DNA of 64,000 nucleotides, from contig DASVBS010000060.1 in the NCBI GenBank assembly GCA_036375715.1, forward strand, positions 62,001 to 126,000, written 5' to 3'. The notes below the pieces were generated by a model that saw nothing but the letters and a program-made list of their open reading frames with translations, was not told the origin of the DNA and ran no database searches. Position numbers and translations under genes: made by a program. This document shows positions 40,936 to 49,960 of this stretch, piece by piece. This DNA comes from Longimicrobiaceae bacterium. GTDB lineage: Bacteria; Gemmatimonadota; Gemmatimonadetes; Longimicrobiales; Longimicrobiaceae. How positions within the stretch are numbered: position 1 is the stretch's first letter; each line of letters begins with the position of its first letter.

Positions 40936-42759
40936 CTAGCTCGCCACCGTCCTCCTCAACACCTCCTCCCGATTGTCCACAATCTCCGCCTCTTCGCGCA
41001 GGCTCTGGACGAACCGGGCGATCTCCTGCTGGCCCTGTTGGAGCTGCACCAGCATGCGGAGCGAGCCCTTCTGCTTCTGGAATTCCTCGGGGTCTGCTTC
41101 GGTGCGCTCGGTGGGACGGACGATGAAGAGGCCGGCGGGCGTCTCGACGACGTCGCTCACCTGGCCCACGGGAGTACCGAAGGCGGCACCCACGGCGGCA
41201 TTCGCCTGACCGAACGCCGGGTTCGGGCTGAGGCGCGTCACCGGTCCGATCGACTGCACCTCTAGCCCGCGTTCGCTCGCCGCGGCTTCCAGGGTCTTGC
41301 CGCCCCGAACCTCGGCCACGATCTGACTTCCGATCTCGCGCGCCTGGGCCCGCTTCTTCTCCTGGATGAGGCGCCGGCGAATCTCAGGCGTGGCCTCCTG
41401 CAGCGACATCTGCCCCGCCGGCGTAAAGGCCTCTCGCTCCACCACGTAGAACGCCTGGGGAGTCTCGAAGAGCGGGCTGACGGTCTCTCCGTCCTCCGCG
41501 GCGGATTCCTCCTCGGCCCACTCGATCGCCTCGAGCGTGGAGCCGATGCCCGGGACCAGCGACTGCTCGGCGGAGACCAGTACGCTCTGGCGCACGATCG
41601 CGTTGGTGGCCCGCGCCGCGCGTTGTACCCCGACCTGCTCGGCCAGCGTCTCCAGCGAGTCTGCACGGGCATAGAGCCGGTCCAGCGCCGCCTCGGTGGG
41701 CTCGATCGGGATCAGGATGTGCCGTGCACGGGCCGTATCCCCCTCCCGTTCCTCCACCCGGATCAGGTGATAACCGAAGGGGGAGAGGATCGGCTCGGAG
41801 AGCTCCCCGATAGGCAGGGAGAACGCGGCCTCGTCGAAGACCTCGGTCATCTGCCCGCGCGTGAACTGCCCCAGGTCGCCGCCGCGATCACGGGTACCCG
41901 GATCGGCCGACTCCCGCTGCGCCACCGCGGCGAAGTCCGCCCCGTCCAGGATCTCCTGTCGCACGGCCTGCGCTCGCTGCAGCGAGGCGGCCGTGTCCTC
42001 CGCCGTAGGAATTTTGGAGAGCATCGCGATGGTGAACCGCGCGGTCGCGGGACGGCGGAAGGAATCGCGGTTCCGCTCGTAGTAGGCACGGATCTCGGCG
42101 TCGGTGACCTCCACGTCGCCGGGGACGAGCTTCGCCACGTTCAGCGCGACGTAGTCCGCCGTGACCGTCTCGTTGCGATCCTTCCAGAGCTGCCACAGCT
42201 CGGCGTCCGAGATGTACATCCCCGCCGTCACCTGACGCAGCAGCTTCTCGCGCGGGATGATGCTGCGGTAATAGGCCTCGAGCTGGAGGAGCATCTGCTC
42301 GTTCGCCGTGGGCCCGGTCAGGAACTGCTGCCACTTCTGGATGTCGAACTGTCCATCGGTCATGAACAGCTCGTTCTGCATCAGCTGCGGATGCGGGTTC
42401 CAGAGCGCCGCCTGGCGGATCTCCTCGTCGGTAACCCCCAGCTGCCGCCGCTCCATCTCCTGCTGTATCAGGATGTCGTTCACCACCTGATTGAAGGCCG
42501 CATCCTCGAGCTGGCGGATCTGTTCGGCGGTGAGCTCACCCCCGGCCTGCGCCCGCGCCTGGTTGTAGAGTTCCTGGTAAGCAGCCGAATATGCCTGATA
42601 GGAGATGGACTGACCGTTGACGCGCCCCAGCTCGCCCGTCTGCATGCCCGCGCTCCGACCGGAGATGTCCATCCCCCATTCGAAGACCATCAAGCCCACG
42701 AATGCGAGGGCTACGATGATCATGATGATCTTCGTTTTCTCCCGCAGATCTTGCATCAT
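40936..42759 (-). CDS. PpiD/SurA-like periplasmic peptidyl-prolyl isomerase and chaperone
   Basis: 607 residues. A single N-terminal membrane anchor (I-I-M-I-I-V-A-L-A-F-V-G-L-M-V-F-E-W, about residues 11-28) places the rest in the periplasm. A SurA_N-like helical domain (about 35-200) with Q-L-E-D-A-A-F-N-Q-V-V-N-D-I-L-I is followed by a parvulin domain with G-G-D-L-G-Q-F and P-F-G-Y-H-L-I-R-V. A second, degenerate PpiC-like region follows (R-A-R-H-I-L-I onward). It probably assists folding of outer-membrane and secreted proteins. The start is one of two adjacent ATGs (42759 or 42756). Confidence 0.85.
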   Translation of the reverse strand: MMQDLREKTKIIMIIVALAFVGLMVFEWGMDISGRSAGMQTGELGRVNGQSISYQAYSAAYQELYNQARAQAGGELTAEQIRQLEDAAFNQVVNDILIQQEMERRQLGVTDEEIRQAALWNPHPQLMQNELFMTDGQFDIQKWQQFLTGPTANEQMLLQLEAYYRSIIPREKLLRQVTAGMYISDAELWQLWKDRNETVTADYVALNVAKLVPGDVEVTDAEIRAYYERNRDSFRRPATARFTIAMLSKIPTAEDTAASLQRAQAVRQEILDGADFAAVAQRESADPGTRDRGGDLGQFTRGQMTEVFDEAAFSLPIGELSEPILSPFGYHLIRVEEREGDTARARHILIPIEPTEAALDRLYARADSLETLAEQVGVQRAARATNAIVRQSVLVSAEQSLVPGIGSTLEAIEWAEEESAAEDGETVSPLFETPQAFYVVEREAFTPAGQMSLQEATPEIRRRLIQEKKRAQAREIGSQIVAEVRGGKTLEAAASERGLEVQSIGPVTRLSPNPAFGQANAAVGAAFGTPVGQVSDVVETPAGLFIVRPTERTEADPEEFQKQKGSLRMLVQLQQGQQEIARFVQSLREEAEIVDNREEVLRRTVAS

Positions 42760-42856
42760 GGTCGGATCAGGCTCCAGCTCAGATGGGGCGGTTCAGCATG
42801 CACGATGTATCGGAAACAGCGGAATTTAGCGGATCCGAAGAGCGAGACGCAAGTTC

Positions 42857-43145
42857 GGAAGCCAGAAGCCAGGAGCCAGAAGCCAGAATTCCCCTTCCTC
42901 GGGCTTCCTGGCGTCCTGGCTCACGTCGACACCAGCCCAGAACGTCAAGCTTGAGCCGTGGCTCATGGCCCGCGCACAGCCGCCGGCCGTCGGACGGGAA
43001 AACTCAAGCCAGAACTAGCTGCTTCCGGTACTTTGGGGTGGGTTCTCGGCGAAGGCGGCAGCCTCTTTCGGGAACTATCGCCCCCTTGGTCAAGGAACCC
43101 CCGAACAAGAAAATTCTGGCTTCTGGCTCCTGGCTCCTGGCTTCC
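42857..43145. repeat. Heptad-repeat inverted element between divergent genes
   Basis: The left arm, 42857-42890, is heptads of consensus RGAAGCC; base 42891 completes a terminal AGAATTC. It pairs with 43112-43145 on the opposite strand with 33 of 34 matches. The 221 bp between are non-repetitive and look non-coding. The element takes up most of the 482-bp gap between the PPIase start (42759) and the next gene (43242), ending about 20 bp before that gene's promoter. The arm design (five heptads ending AGAATTC) is the same as in the 40631 element. Confidence 0.88.
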
Positions 43146-43165
43146 CGGATTCCGTCCTCCCTCAA

Positions 43166-43194
43166 TTGACCACCCTGGAGCGAGCGTGTAACTT
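43166..43194 (+). promoter_or_regulatory. Sigma70-type promoter of the aroQ-efp-acc gene run
   Basis: TTGACC (43166-43171), a 17-bp spacer, then TAACTT (43189-43194). The TPR-gene ATG is 47 bp downstream. It is the best promoter before the long co-directional set up to 58.1 kb. Confidence 0.65.
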
Positions 43195-43241
43195 GAACGC
43201 CCTCAATCCGTCACTTTTCAATTCCCCGCGCGGGCCCGACC

Positions 43242-44957
43242 ATGGCTGAGTCCCCCTCCGAGCTCCAGCTCGAGATCGAAAAGCTCGAGCGCAAGCACGC
43301 GGAGAATCCCGAGGGTCGCTTCTTCGTGCCACTTGCCAACGCATACCGGAAGCTCGGCGATCTGGAGACGGCCGAAGCCCTGCTGCACGCGGGTATCGAG
43401 CGACATCCCGACTACCTGAGCGCGCGCATCGTGCTGGGTCGCTGCCTGGCCGATCGAGGAGCGGTGCAGGAGGCCGAGGAGGAGTTCCGCTTCGTGCTCT
43501 CCCAGGATCCCCAGAACCTCATCGCCCTACGCACTCTGGGCGAGCTGGCGGCGGCCGCGGGACGGACCAACGAGGCGGTCGAATGGTACAATGAGCTGCT
43601 GGCCGTAGACCCCATGAACGAGGAGGCGCGGCAGGCGCTGGAGCGGCTCGGTAGCCCGGCTTCGGCGGACGAATCGGAGGAAGAGTTCCACGCGGGCGGC
43701 GACTGGTGGCAGGCCGGCGATGTCGAGCCGACCGGTGCCGAGGTCCCGGCTGACGCCGGGAGCGAAGCCGCTGAAGCAGGCGCCGACGATCCCCTGTTCT
43801 ACGGCGACATCTCTCTCGAAGACGCCACCATCGCCCCCTCTCCAGTGCCTGAAGGAGCCTTCGATGTGGATGAGCCCGTCGCCGCCCCGTCGGGGCTGGA
43901 ATCGGAGCTCGAGCCCTCGGACGAGGAGCCGGATGCGGAAAGCTATGGCGGCACGGGGGCGGGCGAGGTGGTCACGGAAACGATCGCCGAGCTGTATGCG
44001 CGCCAGGGACTGCACGATCGGGCGATCTACGTCTACCGCGAGCTGATCCGCCGGCGTGGGGGGGATTCCACGCTGGAGCGTCGACTCGCCGAGTTGGAGC
44101 GGCTGGTGGGCGAGGCAGGGGGCGAGGAGGAACTCCCCGAGCTCACGCTCCGGGACGACGAGGCACTGGAGACCCCATCGCTGGATGCAGAATCGGATGC
44201 AGAGGAGGATGCGTTCGCCGACAGCGTCTCCGAGGGCTTTGCCACCGCTCTGGGTGAGGAGTCGTGGCTGGAAAGCGACGAGGAGGTCGGGGTGAGCACT
44301 GCGGAAGGGGCTTCGCCGGAGCTCTTGGCCGCTTCGGCAAGCGCCGGAGGGGGCGCGACCATCGTCGATTTCCTCGCCGGGCTGGCGGCGTGGAGGCCGG
44401 GCCAGGGCAGGACGGCCACGGGCTCGGCAACGCCGGAGGCCACGGCGCCCGAGGAGGAATTCACCGCCGGGGAAGTGGCCACCGCCCCGCCGTCCACGGC
44501 AGACCCCGGGGAGACGGAGCCGGCACCGGAGACCTCGGCCACCATCGACTCCTCGAGTGAGTCGGCGCCGTACGCCGGAGCCGAGTCGGAGCCGTGGGGA
44601 GCCGCGGCTGGAGGAGACGAACCGCAGGGTGACGACCTTCCCTACCTCGAGCAGGTCGAGCGGCCGTGGTCATCCACCGGAACGGGTTCTGCGGACGACG
44701 AGCCCTTCCCGTGGGAGCTGCCGGAGGGCGATACGTTCGAGCAGGCGGAGCCGATTGCGGAATCGGAGTCGAGCACCCACTCCGAGTACGGGTTGGAGGA
44801 AGCCGAATCGGCTCCCGCTGAAGACGGTGCGGATCACCCCGAGCCCGCGGAGCCGTCGCCCGCGGCCCGTGATGAACGCGCGGAGGCCGCGGGCGACGCC
44901 ACGGACGACGAGGACCTCGAGTCGTTCCAGGCCTGGTTGCGGAGCCTGAAGAGATGA
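43242..44957 (+). CDS. TPR protein with long acidic low-complexity C-terminus
   Basis: 571 residues. The N-terminal about 135 form TPR helices ([22 protein letters not shown] and two further repeats). Residues about 140-570 are mostly disordered and rich in Glu, Ala, Ser, Pro and Asp. One helical island near residues 240-285 ([19 protein letters not shown]) is a further TPR. No signal peptide. The stop overlaps the aroQ start (ATGA). Partner and role unknown; it shares its layout with the TPR protein at 37.4 kb. Confidence 0.8.
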   Translation: MAESPSELQLEIEKLERKHAENPEGRFFVPLANAYRKLGDLETAEALLHAGIERHPDYLSARIVLGRCLADRGAVQEAEEEFRFVLSQDPQNLIALRTLGELAAAAGRTNEAVEWYNELLAVDPMNEEARQALERLGSPASADESEEEFHAGGDWWQAGDVEPTGAEVPADAGSEAAEAGADDPLFYGDISLEDATIAPSPVPEGAFDVDEPVAAPSGLESELEPSDEEPDAESYGGTGAGEVVTETIAELYARQGLHDRAIYVYRELIRRRGGDSTLERRLAELERLVGEAGGEEELPELTLRDDEALETPSLDAESDAEEDAFADSVSEGFATALGEESWLESDEEVGVSTAEGASPELLAASASAGGGATIVDFLAGLAAWRPGQGRTATGSATPEATAPEEEFTAGEVATAPPSTADPGETEPAPETSATIDSSSESAPYAGAESEPWGAAAGGDEPQGDDLPYLEQVERPWSSTGTGSADDEPFPWELPEGDTFEQAEPIAESESSTHSEYGLEEAESAPAEDGADHPEPAEPSPAARDERAEAAGDATDDEDLESFQAWLRSLKR

Positions 44958-45406
44958 TCATCGCCGTCCTTCACGGCCCCAACCTGAATCTCCTCGGCCA
45001 GCGCGAACCCTCGATTTACGGTGCGGACACGCTGGCCGAGGTCGATGCGCGCCTGGTGAGCCTCGGCTCCGAGCTGGGGGTACAGGTGAAGCACTTCCAG
45101 GCGAACGGAGAGGGCACGCTGATCGACTATGTGCACGCCCTGGCGGGGGAGGTCGACGGCTTCCTCGTCAACGCCGGGGCGTACACGCATACGAGCATCG
45201 CCCTGCGGGACGCGCTCGTGGGCGTCGCGCGCCCCTACGTGGAGGTGCATCTCTCCAACGTGCACGCACGTGAACCCTTCCGGCACCACTCCTACCTCAG
45301 CGATCGCGCGGTGGGAGTGGTCGCAGGATTTGGCGTGGAGAGTTACCTTCTAGGGCTGCGCGGTCTCGTCGGGTATCTGCGACGGATCGCGAACAGCGCG
45401 AACTGA
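44954..45406 (+). CDS. aroQ: 3-dehydroquinate dehydratase, type II
   Basis: Dehydrates 3-dehydroquinate to 3-dehydroshikimate in the shikimate pathway. 150 residues, the usual type II length. It has [13 protein letters not shown] with catalytic Arg17 and Tyr22, [15 protein letters not shown] near residue 74, and [11 protein letters not shown] near 98. ATG 44954 overlaps the preceding stop by four bases. Confidence 0.96.
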   Translation: MIIAVLHGPNLNLLGQREPSIYGADTLAEVDARLVSLGSELGVQVKHFQANGEGTLIDYVHALAGEVDGFLVNAGAYTHTSIALRDALVGVARPYVEVHLSNVHAREPFRHHSYLSDRAVGVVAGFGVESYLLGLRGLVGYLRRIANSAN

Positions 45407-45422
45407 AGCGATAACATGGACC

Positions 45423-45447
45423 ACGCCGGGGGCACTGCCACCGGCGT
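45423..45447 (+). promoter_or_regulatory. Small hairpin in the efp leader
   Basis: ACGCCGG pairs with CCGGCGT across an 11-base loop, just before the efp ribosome binding site (AAAGGGAGA). It may affect translation or be an mRNA processing feature; the evidence is only the inverted repeat. Confidence 0.3.
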
Positions 45448-45465
45448 AATTCAAAGGGAGACGTC

Positions 45466-46032
45466 GTGGCGACGACCGCCGATTTTCGCAACGGAATGAC
45501 CCTCCAGTTGGACGGCACGCTGTACACCCTGATCTACTTCCAGCACGTGAAGCCGGGTAAGGGTGGCGCGTTCGTCCGGACCAAGCTGAAGAACGTGCTG
45601 ACGGGTGCGGTCCTCGAGCGGACCTTCCGGGCGGGTGAGAAGGTCGAGGAGGTGCGCCTGGAGCGCAGACCGGTCCAGTACAGCTACACCGACGGGCAGC
45701 TGTACTATTTCATGGACCAACAGACCTTCGAGATGATTCCCCTCAGCGAAGACGTGATCGGGGAGGACCAGCTGCTGTACCTGAAGGAGAACATGGAATG
45801 CGAGGGGCTGGTCCACAACGACCGGATCATCTCCGTGGAGCTGCCTTATTTCGTTGAGCTGGAGATTGTCCAGACCGACCCCGGCGTGCGCGGTGACACC
45901 GCCCAGGGCGGGACCAAGCCGGCGAAACTCGAAACCGGGGCCGTGGTTCAGGTCCCCCTCTTCCTCAACGAGGGAGACGTGATTCGCGTCGACCGGCGCG
46001 AGGACAAGTATCTCGAGCGCGCGAACCGATGA
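45466..46032 (+). CDS. efp: Elongation factor P
   Basis: Binds between the P and E sites of stalled ribosomes and promotes peptide bonds at polyproline stretches. 188 residues, normal length, with three OB-like domains. The loop V-K-P-G-K-G-G-A-F carries Lys32, the site modified in EF-Ps of the lysine type. No EpmA/EpmB or other modification gene is in the window. The GTG start has a good AAAGGGAGA upstream. The stop overlaps the accB start (ATGA). efp next to accB is a common bacterial arrangement. Confidence 0.96.
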   Translation: MATTADFRNGMTLQLDGTLYTLIYFQHVKPGKGGAFVRTKLKNVLTGAVLERTFRAGEKVEEVRLERRPVQYSYTDGQLYYFMDQQTFEMIPLSEDVIGEDQLLYLKENMECEGLVHNDRIISVELPYFVELEIVQTDPGVRGDTAQGGTKPAKLETGAVVQVPLFLNEGDVIRVDRREDKYLERANR

Positions 46033-46628
46033 ATCGTCCGGAAAGGCAGCGTCCGACTTCGCAGGGGGAGGGGAGCGGGTCCGGGTCCGGCGAGGAGCAG
46101 CTGCGCGCTGCGCCGCAGCCGATCGCCGACCTGGATTTCCTGAGGGGGTTGATCGCGGCGGTGGACGACAGCGGTATCGACTCGCTCGAGATCTCACGCG
46201 GCGGCACCCGTATCCGCATCTCCAAGACGCCGGGCGGCGCCGCGACCGCGGCCCACTCCGTCGCGCCGGCCGCGGAGGCGCATCCGCCCCCGCCGGCCCC
46301 GGCCAATCCGCCTGCGCCGCCACCCGCGCCGGGCGCCGCAGCTGAACCGCCGGTGCCGGCTCCACCCACCACGCCCCCGAACAACTGGGTGGAGATCAAG
46401 TCTCCCATGGTGGGCACCTTCTACCGCGCTCCTTCCCCGGAGGCCCCCCCGTACGTCGAGGTCGGCTCGCGCGTGGTCCGGGGGCAGACCCTCTGCATCC
46501 TCGAGGCGATGAAGCTCATGAACGAGCTCGAATCGGACGTCGCCGGCGTGGTGCGGGAGATCCTCGTCGAGAACGGACAGCCGGTCGAGTACGGGCAGGT
46601 CCTTTATCGCATCGAGCCTGACGCGTGA
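46029..46628 (+). CDS. accB: Biotin carboxyl carrier protein of acetyl-CoA carboxylase
   Basis: Carries biotin between the carboxylase and transferase parts of acetyl-CoA carboxylase. 199 residues: an N-terminal domain, a Pro/Ala-rich linker (about residues 80-120), then a biotinyl domain with E-A-M-K-L-M-N-E, Lys162 being the biotin site. It overlaps both neighbours (ATGA with efp, GTGA with pilT), so translation is chained. Its partner accC comes after pilT. Confidence 0.95.
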   Translation: MNRPERQRPTSQGEGSGSGSGEEQLRAAPQPIADLDFLRGLIAAVDDSGIDSLEISRGGTRIRISKTPGGAATAAHSVAPAAEAHPPPPAPANPPAPPPAPGAAAEPPVPAPPTTPPNNWVEIKSPMVGTFYRAPSPEAPPYVEVGSRVVRGQTLCILEAMKLMNELESDVAGVVREILVENGQPVEYGQVLYRIEPDA

Positions 46629-47812
46629 GCGAGAACGCTGGCCCGCTGCGGACCGAGGCCGACCCTCGCCCGGTCGCCCCGGCGGACGGTAGCGAGTTCA
46701 GCCTCCGCCGCGCGCTGGAGGAGATGATCCGGCGCCGGGGCTCGGACCTGCACCTGAAGGTCGGGCGTCCACCTGTCGTGCGCGTGCACGGCGAGCTCAT
46801 CCAGACCCCGCTCCCCCCGCTGCGCACCGAAGACCTGCGGCGTGCCGCGGAACAGCTTCTCACCCCGCGGCAGCGCGAGGAATTCGCGGAGCGGAAGGAG
46901 ATCGATTTCGCGGTGGGCGTGCAGGGTCTCGGTCGCTTCCGGGTCAACCTCTTCCAGCAGCGGGGAACCCTCGCTTTCGCTTTCCGCGCCGTGCCCTTCG
47001 AGATCCCATCGATCGAGGACCTCCTTCTGCCCCCGGTGCTGAAGGAGATCGCCCTCTCGTCGCGCGGATTGGTTCTCGTGACCGGGGCGACGGGAAGCGG
47101 CAAATCGACCACCCTCGCCACCATGCTCCGCTACCTCAACGAGCGGCGAGCGGTCAACATCGTCACGATCGAGGACCCCATCGAGTTCCTCCACCGTGAC
47201 GTGAAGGCGATGATCAGCCAGCGCGAGGTGGGGAACGACACCCTGTCCTTCAATGAGGCGCTGCGGCACGTTCTTCGTCAGGATCCGGACGTCGTCATGC
47301 TGGGAGAGATCCGTGACCGGATCTCCATGGAGACGGTGCTGAAGGCGGCGAACACCGGCCACGCCGTGTTCTCCACCCTTCATACGACCGACACCAGCCA
47401 GACCATCACCCGGGTCATGTCGTTCTTCCCGCCGCACCAGCACGGGGAGATCCGGAACCTGCTGGCCGATGCGCTGCGGGCGGTCATATCGCTGCGACTG
47501 ATCCCACGGGCGGACGGGAGTGGGCGCGTCCCCGCGGCCGAGATCCTCATCAATACCGCCGCGGTATCCGACCGCATCCGCTCCGGCGAGGGGATCCACA
47601 TGCTGCTGGATCTCATCGCCGAGGGGCGAACCCAATACGGGATGCAGTCGTTCGACCAGAGCCTGATGGACCTCTACCGTAACGGGTTGATCACTCAGGA
47701 GATGGCCCTCCATTACGCCACCAGCCCGTCCGAGTTCGCTCTGCGCGCCTCGGGCATCGAAGCCTCCTCCGACCTGACCTTCGAGCCTGGAGCCGGTCGG
47801 GGGGATATCTGA
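46625..47812 (+). CDS. pilT: Type IV pilus retraction ATPase
   Basis: A hexameric ATPase that depolymerises type IV pili for twitching motility. 395 residues: N-terminal PAS-like domain, Walker [10 protein letters not shown] (Lys160), Asp box region E-D-P-I-E-F, Walker B with V-V-M-L-G-E-I-R-D near residue 222, and the H-T-T-D-T-S His box. The C-terminus continues about 40 residues beyond the core. Length fits PilT (350-400), and there is no pilus operon around it. It is translationally locked between accB and accC; no other pil gene is in the window. Confidence 0.9.
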   Translation: MSENAGPLRTEADPRPVAPADGSEFSLRRALEEMIRRRGSDLHLKVGRPPVVRVHGELIQTPLPPLRTEDLRRAAEQLLTPRQREEFAERKEIDFAVGVQGLGRFRVNLFQQRGTLAFAFRAVPFEIPSIEDLLLPPVLKEIALSSRGLVLVTGATGSGKSTTLATMLRYLNERRAVNIVTIEDPIEFLHRDVKAMISQREVGNDTLSFNEALRHVLRQDPDVVMLGEIRDRISMETVLKAANTGHAVFSTLHTTDTSQTITRVMSFFPPHQHGEIRNLLADALRAVISLRLIPRADGSGRVPAAEILINTAAVSDRIRSGEGIHMLLDLIAEGRTQYGMQSFDQSLMDLYRNGLITQEMALHYATSPSEFALRASGIEASSDLTFEPGAGRGDI

Positions 47813-47813
47813 T

Positions 47814-49148
47814 ATGTTCCGGAAGATCCTCATCGCCAACCGTGGCGAGATCGCCCTGCGGGTAATTCGCGCCTGCAAGGAGCTCGGTGTACGCACGGTG
47901 GCGGTGTTTTCGGAGGCAGACCGTGAGTCGCTGCACGTGCGCTTCGCCGACGAAGATGTCTGCATCGGTCCGCCGTCGGCGCGCGAGAGCTACCTGAACA
48001 TCCCACGGATACTGGCCGCCGCCGAGATCACCGGCGCTGACGCCATCCACCCCGGGTACGGTTTCCTCGCGGAGAACGCCGAATTCTCGGAGATCTGCCA
48101 GCGTAGCGACATCACCTTCATCGGACCCACGCCCGAGCAGATCAGGCAGATGGGTGACAAGGCCGCCGCCCGGCGGGCGATGAAGGAGGTGGGCGTGCCG
48201 ATCGTGCCGGGCACCGACGTGTTGACCGACCCCGAGGAGGCCCTCAAGGCAGCCCGGGACATCGGATTCCCGGTGCTGATCAAGGCCGCGGCCGGTGGCG
48301 GGGGGAAAGGGATGCGGGTGGCTCGGGATGCGGAGGATTTCCTCCGCCAGTTCGCCATGGCCCGCAACGAGGCAGCGGCCGCCTTCGGGGACGAGAGCGT
48401 CTATATCGAGAAGTTCCTTGCCCGGCCGAGGCACATCGAGTTTCAGATTCTGGGCGACCAGCACGGACGGGTGGTCCATCTCGGCGAGCGCGACTGCTCG
48501 ATCCAGCGACGGCACCAGAAGCTGATCGAGGAGGCTCCCTCCCCGGCGCTCACCCCGGAATTGCGCCAGAAGATGGGGGAGGCGGCGGTTCGCGGCGCGT
48601 CCGCTATCGAGTACGTGGGCGCGGGTACGATCGAGTTTCTGCTCGACGAGGATGGCTCCTTCTACTTCATGGAGATGAACACCCGGATCCAGGTGGAGCA
48701 TCCCGTCACGGAGATGATCACCGGGTACGATCTGGTGAAGGAGCAGATCCGTGCCGCCGCTGGCCTGCCGCTCTCGGTGTCCGACCCAATCGAGTTCCGG
48801 GGGCACGCCATCGAGTGCCGCGTCAACGCGGAGGATCCGGACCGGAACTTTGCTCCGTCGCCGGGAACCATCCAGACTTTTCATCCGCCCGGCGGACCGG
48901 GCGTGCGCCTGGACACGCACGTCTATGCCGGCTACCGGGTACCGCCGTTCTATGATTCGCTGCTGGCGAAGCTGATCGTGCACGGCTCCAGCCGGGAGGA
49001 GGCGCTGGCGCGCATGCGCATCGCCCTCTCCTCTTTCGTCGTGGAGGGGGTCCATACGACCATCCCCTTCCTGCTCCGGGTGCTGGATCACCCGGACTTC
49101 ATTGCCGGGGACGTTGATACGAAGTTCCTCGAGCGAATGGGTCTATAG
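47814..49148 (+). CDS. accC: Biotin carboxylase subunit of acetyl-CoA carboxylase
   Basis: Carboxylates the biotin of AccB with bicarbonate and ATP. 444 residues, family length. ATP-grasp features include [11 protein letters not shown] near residue 160, the [13 protein letters not shown] segment near 200, [11 protein letters not shown] near 285, and E-C-R-V-N-A-E-D-P near 335. ATG 47814 starts one base after the pilT stop codon. Confidence 0.97.
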   Translation: MFRKILIANRGEIALRVIRACKELGVRTVAVFSEADRESLHVRFADEDVCIGPPSARESYLNIPRILAAAEITGADAIHPGYGFLAENAEFSEICQRSDITFIGPTPEQIRQMGDKAAARRAMKEVGVPIVPGTDVLTDPEEALKAARDIGFPVLIKAAAGGGGKGMRVARDAEDFLRQFAMARNEAAAAFGDESVYIEKFLARPRHIEFQILGDQHGRVVHLGERDCSIQRRHQKLIEEAPSPALTPELRQKMGEAAVRGASAIEYVGAGTIEFLLDEDGSFYFMEMNTRIQVEHPVTEMITGYDLVKEQIRAAAGLPLSVSDPIEFRGHAIECRVNAEDPDRNFAPSPGTIQTFHPPGGPGVRLDTHVYAGYRVPPFYDSLLAKLIVHGSSREEALARMRIALSSFVVEGVHTTIPFLLRVLDHPDFIAGDVDTKFLERMGL

Positions 49149-49163
49149 CCTGCCAGGAGTTGC

Positions 49164-49901
49164 ATGAGACTGGACGTGTTTCTGACGCCCGGGGAGCTTT
49201 CTCCCGCGGACATCCTCGACCGGCCGGTGGTCGTGATCGACATCCTGCGCGCGACGACCTGCATCGTGCAGGCGCTGAGTGCCGGCGCGAAGTCGATCTA
49301 CCCGGTGTCCTCGATCGAAGAGGCACTGCGGCTGGCGAACACCTTCGGCCGCGACGACGTTCTGCTGTGCGGTGAGCGCAAGTGCCTGCCGATCGAGGGC
49401 TTCGATCTCGGCAACTCACCCCGGGAGTTCTCGCCCGATCGGGTGGCCGGCAAGACCCTGGTGATGAGCACCACCAACGGCACCCACCTGATGTCCATGA
49501 CGGGCGGCGCTGCGCGCGTGCTCATCGCCGCGATGCTGAACCTGCGCGCGGTAGTGGAGGACCTCGTGCGCGCCGAAGCCGAGCCTGTGCTCGTCTGCTC
49601 GGGCCGGGAGAAGCACTTCGCGCTGGAAGATGCTTCCTGCGCGGGGCTGCTCGCCTCACGGTTGATGGAAGCCCGTCCAGGCGACTGGGTCCTGAACGAC
49701 GGCGCGCGGGCGGCGCTCGCGCTCGCTCGCGAGTTCCCGCCTGACGAGACCCTCTTCCGCATGACCCGCTCCGGTCGGGCGGTGGAGATGGCCGGAATGT
49801 CGGAGGACCTCGCCTTCTGCGCGCGGGTAGACACCCACGACATCGTGCCGATCCTGCACGACCGGACCATCACGCTCTCCCAGACACCGGTCGGCTCGTA
49901 G
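49164..49901 (+). CDS. comB: 2-phosphosulfolactate phosphatase (ComB) family protein
   Basis: In methanogens ComB removes phosphate from 2-phosphosulfolactate during coenzyme M synthesis. Bacterial members are widespread and their role is often unclear. 245 residues with V-V-I-D-I-L-R-A-T-T near residue 24, S-T-T-N-G-T near residue 97, and L-E-D-A-S-C-A-G near 153, all family features. No other coenzyme-M or sulfolactate gene is here, so a true CoM role is doubtful. ATG 49164 lies 15 bp after accC. Confidence 0.85.
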   Translation: MRLDVFLTPGELSPADILDRPVVVIDILRATTCIVQALSAGAKSIYPVSSIEEALRLANTFGRDDVLLCGERKCLPIEGFDLGNSPREFSPDRVAGKTLVMSTTNGTHLMSMTGGAARVLIAAMLNLRAVVEDLVRAEAEPVLVCSGREKHFALEDASCAGLLASRLMEARPGDWVLNDGARAALALAREFPPDETLFRMTRSGRAVEMAGMSEDLAFCARVDTHDIVPILHDRTITLSQTPVGS

Positions 49902-49960
49902 CCAGGCGCTCGAACCGGCCGGATGCAGCTCGGGATCCGGCTCTTCCTCCCCGAAGTTCG

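Noticed and set aside
40631-43145. Insertion sequence or composite transposon around the PPIase gene
   Set aside because: There is no transposase; the flanking repeats are short tandem arrays and not IS ends, and I could not see target-site duplications.
42783-43169. 128-codon open frame in the gap before the TPR gene
   Set aside because: It mostly translates the heptad repeat arms; no ribosome binding site and no similarity to a protein family.
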